From assembly GCA_900155495.1 (NCBI GenBank), contig FTLJ01000945.1, positions 1 through 17,180 on the forward strand: a DNA stretch of 17,180 bases, in the 5' to 3' direction. The notes beneath the pieces were generated by a model. That model saw only the letters and a list, made by a program, of their open reading frames with translations, ran no database searches and had not been told where the DNA came from. The translations under genes and the position numbers were made by a program. Positions 1-10,797 of the stretch are shown here, piece by piece; within the stretch, counting starts at the first letter, position 1, and the number at the start of each line of letters is the position of its first letter. Origin of the DNA: Porogramme epimiltina (lineage: Eukaryota > Basidiomycota > Agaricomycetes > Polyporales > Polyporaceae).

Positions 1-3000
1 CTTCCCTTCTCCAATGCCCACACAACATCCATCCCCACAATCGACGCCCCTCTTGTACCACAGCCAGTATACAATCCGCGCGACGACAATCCATATCGAC
101 TTCGCTTCGGCCCCCGCAAAGATTATCACGAATCCAGTTCGGATGAGGAATCCGAGCACTACAGCAGTGATACCGACGCATCTGCCCCCAAGCCCGTACA
201 TGAAGTTCCACTTGATCCCCACTTCGACCTTGCATTCGATACCGCGTTTTCGCAGGAGAGCATCAACAAGATTCACCAGCTTCTCAAAGATGCCGCGGAT
301 AAAGTCGAGGGCGAGCGACCACTTAAGAAGATCTCGGAGGCATGGGTAAGCGTACTATTACGTTACGTGTGTTGGGCTCCAGCTCACGATTTATGTAAGG
401 CTACGATGTTCAAGGACTACAATCCTTGCCCTGGCTTCCTTTTTAACATCTCCGAAAACAAAGGCGACGACGGGGACCCCAAGGGATACAAGGTCGACGC
501 GTCGTTGATAGCACAGGAGGATGCAACTCTTGTGCGCCCTGGCGAACCCAACTGGGACCTCCAGAGCCTAAACATCGAGTTCAAGCGTAGTGGAGGCGGT
601 CTGGACCCGTTCAACGATAAGGAAGGGGAAGACGCCGAAGAGACATCGGATGACAAGCGACAGGAAGTTCGGTGCCAGCTCATGTCCTACGCCGACCGTG
701 TCTTCTCTCGCCAACACCGCACGACGGTGTACCAGCTCTCCGTCAACGGGCTCGAATTTCGCGTTCTGCGGTGGGACAGGTCCGGGGTCATCGTCTCCGA
801 GTCTCGTCCATACGTTGGTTCTCCAGACCACACGAAGAACCTACTCCGCATCCTGTACCGTTATTCGCAGCTCACGCCCGAACAACGCGGGATGGACCCG
901 AGCGCAGTTCGACTGAAAAAGGACTCGTGTGGTTGGAAGCGGATGGATGCAGTCGGTTCGCCGATGGCCCATGATGTCGACGAGGACTTGGTATCGTTAT
1001 CCGAGCTACATCCCGATTTCCAGACGGTGCCCGAGGCAGATCCAGCTCCCTCACGCCTCTTCGCCGAAGGGAAACTTGATTCCGACCCAACGTCTACCGG
1101 TTGCCCTCACAGCCATGACCGTTCGCCTCTCGACGTCCTGCCCACCTTCCAATTCATCCGACGGCTGTTTATCAAGACTCTAGTGGAAGACTGGCCACGC
1201 TACGTGATCACAGTGAGGAAGCGCAAATACCTTGTCGCATGCCCTCACTTTCCGTCGCAAGGTTCCGAGAGTCCGGGGATGGTCAGTCGGGGAACTCGCG
1301 GATACATTGCCCTGGAGTGGTCATCGCAGCGCTTCATGTACCTGAAGGATGCGTGGCGCCCGTACTACGTTGGAGTGGAGAGCGAAGGCGAGACGGTTGA
1401 GAAGCTTAATGTGAAGAAGGTTGTCAATGTTCCGACGTGTCTTGACTATGAAGACGTGGGTGTCAGGGTCGAGGTGGTGAAAGGCACCAGGATCAAGCAC
1501 GGGGAAGGGCAACAGACGGAAGCGTCCAAGTACGCGCCTCACGTGCGGCGCAAGACTGTGAACACGACATTGATGGGACCACTGAAGCCTTCGGCAGAGA
1601 AGAAGCTGCGAGAGACACGTTCAATGCCGAAACGAGCTAACCAAGCGAAAGGTGCTACCAGTTCTCGGATCCCTGCATCGATGCCCGCGCGACATAAGGT
1701 TTCTGCTTTATCCTTAAAGACGCCCTCGATTGCCGCCCCCGCCGCCGCAACAGGACCACTTCCGCGAGCACGGAAACGATCTGCGTCAGAAGCCGAGGCG
1801 GAAGAGGGATTACTTGAACCAGGGAGCGGATGTCGCCACATGATTCATCATCGGCTCGTAGTCGCGGAGATTTGTATGGCTTCGACCGAGTTCCGGTTTG
1901 CGAATGAATGGGTGAACGTCATCGCAGACAGTGTGGAAGGTGAGTACTGCGATCTGCCGCCCTGAATTACGTCTCATAAGCATATTTAGCCCACAGGGAT
2001 GCAGTCAAAGAGTGCGACATAATGCACAGAGACATCAGCGTTGGAAATATCCTCATCCGCGTTACGATAGAGCGGGATGCAGATAAGATACTTATTATCT
2101 GGCGAGGAACACTTAGCGACTGGGAACTCGCGAAACCTCGATGGTATGTGTGCGTGAAAACGTCCGAATTAATGGTAAGCAAGTATTTGATTAGTGATGA
2201 CTTACTCACTGACTGACACTGCATTGGTGTCCTAGGCTACATGGCAATTTATGTCGATCAACCTCCTCGAGCACCTTGAATTTCCCGTTACTGTTGCTGA
2301 CGAGCTGGAGGCATTCCTCCACGTCCTCTTATACAACGCCGTTCGATTCCTTATCCATAACTGCGACCTCGTCGTTCCCTTCGTGAAAGGATACTTCGAT
2401 TGCCAGGACCAAGCATCGGGGAAGCTGTTCTCCCCTCTACTTAAGCGCGACTGCATCCGTTTATATGGAGGTCCCCAGCACTGTGGGGAGAACCTTGTGT
2501 TCAGGAGACCAAGCGGCGCACGCCACGCGATCAACTCCATATTCCAGGATCTTTTCCGTCTTATTCAAGGTCGCTACGCAGTACTCGACTACAACACGAA
2601 GAAGCTCAAGCTTGAGAAGGAATTCGAGGAGGAGGTCAAACTGGAGAAGGAGAAGGAGGCAGCGCGACCGGCACAGCAACGATCCCTCCAACACCGTAGT
2701 CTCATCCGGGTTAGGAAGGTAGAGGCACAAGCCATGCCTGTACCTGTCGACTTCGTCGCTCGGAAGGGTTCCGCGCAAACCAAGTTTCTGCTCGCCCAAC
2801 TGAAGGAACCCACTGAAGACGAGCACGCTCGTTTCGTGGCTTGCCGCGACCATGAGCGATTTATTGCGCTGCTTACGAAGTCCAGCAACGTAAACGACTG
2901 GGACGAGGATGATAAGATTGCTTATGATCGCCTCGAGTATCATGTACAGGATCAGGTTATGCTACATCCGAAAAACCCCATAGGGCGCCCTACAAAGATG

Positions 3001-3018
3001 TTGAGGTTGAACCATTGA
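1..3018 (+). CDS. FunK1-type fungal protein kinase, 5'-truncated by the window edge
   Basis: Seen: frame 1 is open from base 1. My model has exons 1-345, 400-1939, 1990-2174 and 2236-3018, giving 950 residues in the window and ending at TGA. An acidic Ser/Asp/Glu-rich stretch is followed by the family hallmarks: GYKVDASL, SYADRVFSRQHRT, VLRWDRSG (about residues 237-244) and LTPEQRGMDP. The catalytic loop HRDISVGNIL has Asp643 and Asn648. The metal-binding position reads DWE (Asp672) instead of DFG. ATWQFMS and a late activation-loop/C-lobe region follow, then a Lys/Glu-rich probable coiled coil (about 812-840) and a basic tail. Known: FunK1 kinases are expanded in agaricomycetes and mostly lack assigned substrates. 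Inference: probably active, because HRD, Asn and an Asp are all kept. The third donor is uncertain: GTAAGC at 2175 is the best motif, but GTGTGC at 2148 also keeps frame. The start lies upstream of the window. Confidence 0.88.
346..399 (+). other. Intron 1 of the FunK1 gene (54 nt, in frame)
   Basis: The intron begins GTAAGC and ends GTAAG, with a CTCAC branch-like motif at 383-387. It is 18 codons long and has no stop in the kinase frame, so the ORF stays open even if it is retained. Removing it joins KISEAW to ATMFKDY. I call it an intron from its splice motifs and because the 18 added residues resemble nothing in the family. Confidence 0.6.
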
Positions 3019-3465
3019 TTACCCCGCCTCTCCAATGTCAGTACGGCCTAGTTATGAAGCAGTGAATTCAACAGTCTCTTGACGGCGATGCACATTACGT
3101 ATAGAATAGCTTTGCTGGCGATGTTGTCTTCCATGGTGTTCTCTCGGCGATGTCAAAGTTGTATAGATTAGGACATTTTCGACCTTGGTATCCTGCTGCT
3201 TATAGAGGCGAATTCGTGTGCATTTTTGAGAGCAACGTGAAGCAAATGGACGGCATTGGTATTATTTGCAACGTAGGAGTCAGAAGAAAACATAAAACGA
3301 ATGATACCTGGAACGATGTAGGAGTTTGTAGTCGAATGAGAGTAGTAAACGATACCCTTAGTCCGACCCAGGAAGAGTCCGCGCTGTGACATGGCAACAA
3401 TAGTCCATAAATTCCCAACAAAATCACAGTTCACATCCACAGCACACAATCCGCAGTCCGTCGAC
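3019..3465. other. Convergent 3' spacer between FunK1 and copper radical oxidase
   Basis: This holds 447 bases between two stop codons that face each other, so it carries the 3' untranslated regions of both genes. I see no conserved coding content, no canonical AATAAA for either gene, and no RNA gene. Short ORFs here read through from other frames. Confidence 0.6.
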
Positions 3466-6400
3466 TTAGAGAGGACCGACACCCGGAACAGTGAAGTCAG
3501 GGAGGTTCGGCCAGTTGCCAATCTGGCCGGGATCGCCACCAATGCGCACCCAGTTGGAGTGGGAGGGCGTGGGGCCGTCAAGCACGAACAGCTGGTACCA
3601 GCTCGGCGGGGAGACGAACGCGTTCGGCGGCGCAACGACTGTGCACGTGTTGCCGTTGCACGAGAACTCGGGGAAGAGCGTGCGCATGCCCATCGCATTG
3701 CCTGTAGTTCCGTGTCAGCCTTAAAAATAGAAACATGGAGCGAGCACTACTTACCGTGCTGTATAAGGTGGGGGTAGAAGGAGTAGAGATCAGCTTCTGT
3801 GAAGGGGTAGGAGAGAAGAGAAGACTGCGAACCGTGCTAGAAGACGCTGTGAAGATGCGGGGCCTGTATGAGTTGCGTAATTCCCTGCGATAGACTTCGA
3901 TAACGTACCTGCAATGAGAGAGACTTTCATGGTGCTAGTCGTGCCCTGGTGAAGCGTAACGTGAATGGTGTAACTGCCGCCATACTGCCAGTCCTGTTCG
4001 TCGACAGTGAAGCTAGGCTGTGTGCGGCCGTCAGTGAGGTATGGCGGGATGTACACCTCAACGCGCATCTCCTCGGGAAGGCCAGGCGTCTGGGGGTCGC
4101 TACCCGAAATGAGAACACGACCATCGGGGAGGAGCTACGTAATATAAATATGAATCAGAAATCGACTTTCCACGAACGCAGATGTGGGCCTACCGTAGCC
4201 TCAGAGTGGTAGAGACGGGCGACAATGGTGGTGCCAAGGATGGAAATACGGGAACCGACAGGCTGGCTCGGGTCGTAGAGAAGCGCTTGGAAGTTGGGGT
4301 CGGACGCAAGACCGAATCCAGCCACGCCCTGGTGAGCACCGTTGACGATGAGGAAGGTACCATCGGGAAGAGCTATAACGAAACGTTATTGACAATGACT
4401 CATAGATGGAAGCTGCAAATGAATTTACCAGACTGCAGAAGAAGGGTTACTTAGTAAGACCGCCGACAAGAGAGGCGAGTTTTACTTACCATGCAACTCA
4501 TGACGCGCTGGGAAGGCTGGAGACAACTGTGTGAGGGACGCCACGATTGCCAGGGGGATTGTACATACCATACGCTCGAGTACCCATTGTGGATTCTCGA
4601 CTTCCGGCTGGATGCTGACACAGTTGTCCAGGGCAATACCAAAGTTGGAACCACCACAGATGAGGACGCCAAGGGGGTCGGTGTAGGGCGCGTGCTGCGG
4701 CAGCAGGACAGCAGTCCCCTCGAGCGGGTAGGTACGGCCGGCAAGGAAGCTGGTCACCGAACCAGGGATATTCGGAAGTGTCTTGATCGTGTCGAACGTC
4801 ACAGGGTTGAGAATGCGTGCCTCGTTGTAGTAACCTGCAGTCATGTAGTTAGAACCCTCGAACGTTGCAGAACACTCTTCGGGACAACGCACCTGCGAAG
4901 ATGTTGCCGCTGGGAAGCACCTGCAAGAAGGGGTAGAGGTTGTTCGGGTCCGTGCGGTTCAGCCAGTCCATGAATAGGTACGTGGGGCCACCCGCGGGAG
5001 TGGGAAGAATCTCCAAAGTGGGCTCTGGCGCGCCATTGCTACCCACTTCACCGCCGACGACCAAGACACTGCCATTGGACATGACCATCGCAGTCGGGTA
5101 CCAGCGACCTCGCTGAAGATGTTTTGAGACTCAATGCCACAGCCGGACGATGACGTCACTTACCTGAAGCTTAAGTTCCTGACCATTCTCCTCCCAGTCA
5201 TTTGTGCCGTTGACGCCAAGAGTACCATCCGGAGCGTAAAGGCGGACACCAAAAGTGCTGTCAAGAGACCAACCACCAACGTTGAGGACACGTCCAGCCC
5301 TGTCCGGAAGGACGACTGCGCCGGAGCAGAAAACGTCCGACTTGACGTGCATCGTGCGCCACGTCTTGGAGAAATCATTCACGAGGGTCGGGTCGAGCTC
5401 ATAGGCACCAGTGGAGTTGTCAAACTCGCTGGTGCCAAACTTCTCAACGAAGGTGACCTTGTTGTTGATGCCGAGAGTGACCAAGAGAGGGACGACGACA
5501 CCAGGCACGAAGAACTGGAGCCAGCGATGAGGGCACGTCCCTTGGAACACTATCACGTGACTCACCTCGTAGCGCCCAGTGTTCGCCGGGGTATGCCAGT
5601 TGTTGAGATTACCGTTCCAAGCGTAGTACTAGAGGGGCGCGTTCAGACTCCTTACGATTGAAAAAGGTGAGGTTCTCTCATACCTGCAGACGCCCAGCAC
5701 CACCGCAAAGGTGAATAGGGTCATCAACACACGCAAGGTTGCAGTCGGTTTCCGGAGCAAGCCCAGGGCTGTTGGCGGTAACATCCTCAACATCACCGCA
5801 CCCTGGTCCAGACCATTAGCTAATCGTAATGACGCTGTCAAGAAAAGGCGCTTACAGCACTCGTCACCGAATTCACCGCCGGCAGCCGGGTATCCGAACG
5901 CTGCGCACTGGTTGAGACACAACTCCATCGACATGTTGGACGGATAGATGTTCTGGTACTTGAACACCCGGCCGCCGTTCGGCGGTTCCCTATTGACGCG
6001 CAGATCAGCATCTTCATCTTTGGACACGTAGGAGTTCTACGCACTGGAGACAACCCTGGTACTGCCATTGTCCTGCAGGCAGAGCACATCAGCATTCTTT
6101 TCCACATGATGCAAGAAGTGCCGGGCGGAAGCGTACCTGGAAGGCTGCTGTTCTGGGCTGTGGGAACGGGGAGAGCTGTAACGCCCCCGGTGGAAGTATA
6201 GACCTGAAATGAACCCGGAGGTTTTAGTGTGAGATCCCGGAGACAGATCGCCGAAATGTCCGTACAGAGAGCCGGTTCGGTCCGCCACAGGCCTCGCTGG
6301 AAAAAGATCAGCATACTGAACATCTCGCTTACATCGACATGGTACTTACGTAGCGCTGCCTCCGCAAGCCATGTTGCACGTATCCTCGTCACCCGGGACG

Positions 6401-8014
6401 GCACCGTCGATCAGGGTCTTCCCACAGACTGAAGCGAGTCCGATGTCAGTTGAGGCGAAACACACCCCTCGATGATGTCAGTTATAAGGCACTTACAGCA
6501 CTGGACGCCGAACTCAAGTCCTGCCAGAGTAAAGTTCATTCCCTGGCAGGAGGCGATACACGACTCAACCGTCAGACCCTGATTATCGTTAAGTTGCGTG
6601 CTCATAATGCGCCCGAAGGCGTTGTCGCTGAAAGAATCAATCACTCGGTGAGTCTGGCTGCAGTAGCGAGCGCTCGTGCAGATGACGGCACACTTACACA
6701 TAGCATGCAGCATACTTCCACGGCGCGGGGAGGCCAGTGGTGACAGGGCCAACGTCAGGGTTACCTGGTCCTGGGTTTGCACCTCCACCACCACCTGTGG
6801 GCTGGCCCGTGATAGTGCCAGTGAAGTTATAGACCTACACGGGGACGCATCAATGTCCGTACTAGGACCGCATGTCAACTATGCTTACGTTGAGACGGTT
6901 CGGCCCGCCGCAGAGTTCAGTGCCATTCCCAGCACAGGCCATATTGCAGTCCGTGAGCGGCGTCGGTGCGCCTCCATTCTCGATCTGGGTGTCGCAGACT
7001 GCAACGGGAACCGTCAGCGGGTGCGCGACATCGGCCATCTGCCATGCTTCTCGAACGTACAGCACTGAGTCGCGAACTCCATTCCCGCGAGGGGGTAATT
7101 GTTTTCGAAACACGCTTGGGTGCATCCTTCCACTGTGAAGTTGCCGGGGACGTTGACGCCAACAGACAGCACGCGAGCGTTGACCGAGTCACTGAAGAAG
7201 GAAAGAATGACATCGTGAGCGGCGTCCATATGAGGTAATGTATAGAGAAGCACGCATCACGTACTTGAAGCAACCCAGCGACTCCCAGAGCCCGACGGAA
7301 GGGACCGTGGTCGGAGGCGGTGGGGGCGCCACGCCGTTCCAGTAGACGCTGAGCCTGTCTAAGCGCACGTGAACCTAGAATCAGCAGGAAGCTCGGCTTG
7401 AGGACCAAGTGCGCACTCACTTCCAGCGCCGCACAGCTCATCGGCGTTTCCGGTGCAGGGAGAACTACAGTCCGACTCCGTGACGTTGGTACCGCCGTTC
7501 TCGATAGCGTCGCCGCACCCTATCAGGCATAGTCCCCACGCGGAGGGAGCGTGCGTGAGCGCGCGTTTCGGACGAGCAGCCATGGGCGGCGCGATGGTGG
7601 CGACACGTACAGCATTCCTGCGCGAACTCGAGGCCTGCAAAGTTGAAGTCCTGCTGGGAGCAGAACGAGACGCAGGCCTCGACGGTCATGCCGGTGGTGT
7701 TCGTGAACGTCGCCGAGCCGAGCGAGCGGGCGCCTTGATCACTGTATGTGGAAAGTAGAATGACATGAGTTTGAGTTTATCGCGGATATCTATCGCGCGA
7801 CTGCCGCGTGACGCACGTAAAACACCCAAGGAAGGAGTAGGCCGTCCCTGGGATGTCGGGCTTGGCGGGGGATTGGCGAACGCGGAGAGTGGAACCATGG
7901 GAGATCTGCAGCACCAGCCAAAGTTAACGCAGCGCAGCAAGGACGGGGAAAACGCAGGTAACCTACGTGGGGTAGGGCCAGCGCGAGCGCTGAGAGAGAG
8001 ACGATGGCCGCCAT
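3466..8014 (-). CDS. Secreted WSC-domain copper radical oxidase (glyoxal oxidase-like), complete
   Basis: Model of 26 exons (minus strand): 8014-7967, 7905-7817, 7741-7611, 7519-7421, 7358-7265, 7191-7061, 6998-6889, 6834-6698, 6627-6497, 6428-6350, 6296-6266, 6203-6137, 6072-6045, 5989-5856, 5802-5684, 5628-5566, 5514-5164, 5112-4893, 4834-4569, 4516-4490, 4432-4429, 4372-4194, 4134-3909, 3846-3833, 3758-3755, 3701-3466. They sum to 3018 nt, 1005 aa, with every intron GT..AG. The first exon encodes a hydrophobic signal peptide. Four WSC domains follow (about 39-129, 147-238, 273-363, 385-480), then a glyoxal oxidase N-type propeller and a DUF1929-type C-terminal domain. Expected active-site residues are present: Cys560 (VFCSG) and Tyr619 (RWYPT) for the thioether cofactor, Tyr841-His842 (LYHSEA) and His927 (STHGN). 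Known: this family oxidises aldehydes or alcohols with O2 to give H2O2 outside the cell. The WSC modules suggest carbohydrate binding. Exact substrate unknown. Least certain: the splice model for 3909-3701. Confidence 0.92.
3755..3758 (-). other. 4-nt microexon CACG encoding the last copper-ligand His
   Basis: CACG lies between TTATACAG and GTAAGT. Joined to the next exon it reads CAC GGC AAT (His-Gly-Asn), which is the HGN of the expected STHGN motif. With the 14-nt exon at 3846-3833 (which ends in SSST) the protein reads ASSSTHGNAMG. A CTGAT branch-like motif sits about 30 nt before this acceptor. Alternative: one 42-nt exon (3796-3755, after CTTCACAG) also keeps frame but gives [14 protein letters not shown], which lacks the Ser-Thr before His. 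Confidence 0.62.
3833..3846 (-). other. 14-nt microexon CGTCTTCTAGCACG before the copper-ligand His
   Basis: This exon completes a split Ala codon and adds Ser-Ser-Ser-Thr. The upstream acceptor is CTTCACAG with an ACTCATAC branch-like motif about 22 nt before it. Its donor, GTTCGC, is weak, and that is the main reason for doubt. It is preferred because it restores the STHGN motif of the oxidase family. Confidence 0.55.
4429..4432 (-). other. 4-nt microexon TCTG of the copper radical oxidase gene
   Basis: The exon ending SCM (ATG at 4492-4490) is followed by GTAAGT, and the next long exon begins CT CTT CCC after TATAG (4373). Splicing these directly shifts the frame. Between them lies CTGCAG, TCTG, then GTAAAT, giving introns of 57 nt (with a TTACTAA branch site) and 56 nt. 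Including TCTG gives [16 protein letters not shown], which matches the family pattern across this region. Other acceptors reach stops within a few codons. Confidence 0.75.
5629..7841 (-). repeat. Four tandem WSC-domain coding cassettes
   Basis: Four Cys-rich repeats share the pattern GC(F/Y/L), a (S/V/L)C...(S/A/Q)C step, (E/Q)C-x-CG, DC...(P/A)C and LCGG-x-NRL-x-VY. They are divergent in sequence but share two intron positions: phase 2 just after the GC(F/Y/L) motif, and phase 1 inside the codon after the EC/QC cysteine. Exons between these two introns are 131, 131, 131 and 134 nt. The following segments are 99, 110, 79+31 and 119 nt; in the third repeat an extra intron splits a 110-nt exon. 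A Gly/Pro-rich linker (about residues 239-272) separates repeats 2 and 3. This supports the gene model and origin by tandem duplication. Confidence 0.85.
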
Positions 8015-8082
8015 CGTCAACACCCAACGTCCAGAAGGGGGAGGTAGCGGTGTTGGACCGAGCGACGCGCCGTGTGAGGAGG

Positions 8083-8090
8083 TTTAAGTA
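8083..8090 (-). promoter_or_regulatory. Possible TATA-like element of the copper radical oxidase gene
   Basis: TACTTAAA on the minus strand, about 70-75 nt before the ATG at 8014. The spacing fits a TATA-like element, but the match is imperfect and no CT-rich tract is clear here. Confidence 0.25.
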
Positions 8091-9118
8091 CCGTCCACAG
8101 GCCGCACAGACCGCACAAAGAGCATCGGGTGCGACAGCATCTCTTGCGGTGATTATGTCACTAGGGGGTCATGGAAGATGAACTGGAAGTCATATCCAAG
8201 ATCGGTTCGGGGGGTCGACGCATCAGCCGACGTACCGACCGATGTATTCGGCTTGCATCGAAGCTTGTCCCTCACAGCGGCGTGTCCCAGTTTTTGCGCG
8301 CGACCCCCTTGCGGCCGGCGCATCGGAAATCGAGATGGGGCCGGCGTCTTCTTTTCGGCCCTATTCCACACTGTGCCGACGGCGCGAGCTAGCCTTTCAG
8401 GTAAAGAAGGATCCGCCCAACGAAAGCGGTAATGCAACATGAGGTCGCGAGGTGGACCAACGAGCGTCGGATACGGCGTCAATGCGAGAGTCGCATCTGA
8501 CAGCGTCATCAAGCATGCTAAGGCTGGCTGTTCGAACGCCCGTCGTCTGTCGATTTCTTGACGGCGAGGCGCTGTAGGCTGGGTAGCGCTTCGCTCGAAA
8601 AGATTACTATCGCGATGGCCTTGATGCGTCCGCCGCGCACGAGATATGCTGTTTGCGATGCACACAATGGTCGCGTTAGCTCCACGTGGGCGGGAGATGC
8701 CCAGGGACGGTCACTCACGGTGCGCTTGCCCCGAGCGCGAAGAGCCCATCTCTAATCTGTGCCCCGGCATTCCGGCGCCAATTGGTCAGGAACGCTTCGG
8801 CCCCAGCCCCGGACCATGTTTGACAGCTTGCCGAGGAACAGGCAGCGGGCACTCGCGAGCAGTTCCCCTGCGTCAGGTCGACCGTCTTGACAGTTTGAGC
8901 CTGATATAGTACCAGATCACCATAAGCGGAATTCGCGCGCACCGTCATCGAGGACAGAGAGTTCGCACTCACAATAGCTCGTCCGCATCTCTGCCACGCT
9001 GTCCCGACTGCACCGATGGCCACGGGTGCAGACCATTCCCACGGATCATGCTCGGAACCAGTGACGTCCCGGACAGGAGGCGCGAACCCCGTTGGCCTGG
9101 AATTCGGATAACCAGAGC

Positions 9119-9136
9119 CCCGCCCGCGCGGGCGGG
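9119..9136. repeat. Perfect 18-bp all-GC palindrome
   Basis: CCCGCCCGCGCGGGCGGG equals its own reverse complement at every position. It lies in the GC-rich patch of the gene-poor interval. It could form a cruciform or bind a dimeric GC-box regulator, or be a compositional accident. Confidence 0.7.
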
Positions 9137-9479
9137 TGTCGAGCCGCCTCTAGATGGTAGCCTTGCGGCCGCGGCGGCGGATACAGGGCGGCGCGGAGTG
9201 GCGAAGGCGTTCTCCTCCTGTCCCGCGCTACGCCACGGCGCTCCGATTGGCAGAGAGAAGTTGGATATTCCTGGAGCCTTGGCGGACTTTGGGCGGGAGG
9301 CGCGTACCGCCCAAGGAGTCCCTGCATCGGACGTCTTGCGCCGTGTGGGGTATAGACGAGCGCAACCCGCCACCTACGCCGCACCCCTCGTCCGCGCGCA
9401 CAATATCTGGCTTCGGGCGCGGAAGCATTAGGGGTGCGCTCAGGCTTAAGAAGCGCGAATGCGCCTCGGGTGCCTGCCC

Positions 9480-9493
9480 GCCCGGGCCCGGGC
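9480..9493. repeat. Perfect 14-bp GC palindrome
   Basis: GCCCGGGCCCGGGC is self-complementary. It is the second such element within 400 bases in the same GC-rich patch. Function unknown. Confidence 0.65.
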
Positions 9494-10797
9494 CCCATTT
9501 TTATCGGGGTCTCTTGATGGAGGATTCGGCTTTTGGGGAGGCATTCAACGGCCGTGTAACGCTGTCAGGGGCGAAATGAGCGCTCAATGCCCACGTTGTC
9601 TCGACGGGCCGGGGAGGTACAGAGCTGCCATCCCGATGAGTTCGACGTGTACACACCGGAGTCGGATCAAGGGAATATACCTCTTCATGGGAACTTCGCC
9701 TCGCCTGACCATGCGGGACAGTAGCAGACGTGCCCAGCTGCGGCGATTGTGATAATCGTACGGGGGCGACGCGTCGGGGGGAAGCAGTTGAGAAGAAGCG
9801 AATATTGTGTAATGTGTTCGAGCTAGGCGTCGGTAGCCAATTCTACGGGGTCGTCGCGCGGAGTGCCGCCGAGTCCGGGGGGGCTGCCGAGTCGACGGGG
9901 AAATCAGTTCCTGGGCTCAAGTGAGACATGTGTTGTCCAGACACACTGTATGCCGCAGGAACATCTGTGTTGACATAGGTTCAATCGGTCTTTGCAATGT
10001 GCAAGGTACGCCAACATGCCCTCCGAGCCTGGGTGCAGAAACAGTCAGCAACTTGCGTTCATTGAATGGGGACGACAAAAGAGACCACGGCCGAGTTCCT
10101 GAACGAAGTACAAAGCTCATCCAGAAGACTTATTTCGGGGATGTTATGACCGCGCGATCTGTCGGACATCCACAGAACCACGAAAAATGGTTTGGTACCG
10201 GATGTAGCCCCGTAAACAGCGAAAAAATTAAGGGGTATGACAGCGTTTCTGAGGTAATAAATACCAGATTGTGTCCGTCCGCCCGTGTGCGCAAGCCGGG
10301 GAGCTTGGACGGAGAAGAAGAACATGTTGCAAAACTATGAATGAGGATTGCTTACAGAGAATGGAGTGCACTGGGCCAACTGTGCGCCATAATGTCAATA
10401 TACCATAGTTGCCCATCTACCAGTAAGCAAACGGGACACTCACCTCGCCTGTCATATTGAGATAGAGCTCATGGGGTGGTGGTACCTACGAAGAGAAAAG
10501 AGTCATGAGAAACCAGCCAAAATTACGACGGTTCTATCAAGTTGGTCCCTTGCGAGACCTTCTACAGTGGTCCGCGTGCTCTCGATATCGATTTACTACA
10601 TGTTACTCGTGGACACAGGTTCGTACAATGCGAGAGGGAAGTGAGCGTAAAGAGAACCTACAGCATAGAAACTAGATGGCTCTCAAGTAACTCCTGCTAC
10701 TATAATCGTCATCGTTGAGAAACTGCCCACGATAGCAATTCCGCAGCAGTGAAGATTATTGCATGACGAGACCATGGGAACCAGATATCTTCCTCAC

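Noticed and set aside
14..349. 111-aa ORF starting MPTQHPSPQ at the left edge
   Set aside because: It is in frame 2; frame 1 is open from base 1 and joins in frame to the FunK1 coding sequence, with acidic kinase-type N-terminal content.
2148..2235. Alternative FunK1 intron starting at GTGTGC
   Set aside because: In frame, but a weaker donor than GTAAGC at 2175; not excluded.
3755..3796. Single 42-nt exon in place of the 14-nt and 4-nt microexons of the oxidase
   Set aside because: It keeps frame and has a strong pyrimidine tract, but gives LIQHGN without the Ser-Thr that precedes the copper-ligand His in the family. Kept as the main alternative.
8153..8665. 170-aa minus-strand ORF upstream of the oxidase gene
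   Set aside because: No recognisable domain, composition like its shadow frames, and its 3' end runs into the likely promoter of the oxidase gene.
9046..9579. Overlapping ORFs of 127-150 aa on both strands
   Set aside because: They sit in the GC-richest part of the window where stop codons are rare, are Arg/Pro/Ala-rich, overlap on opposite strands and match no family.
9921..10340. 139-aa plus-strand ORF
   Set aside because: No family or domain recognised, no promoter or splice context, overlaps minus-strand ORFs of similar length.
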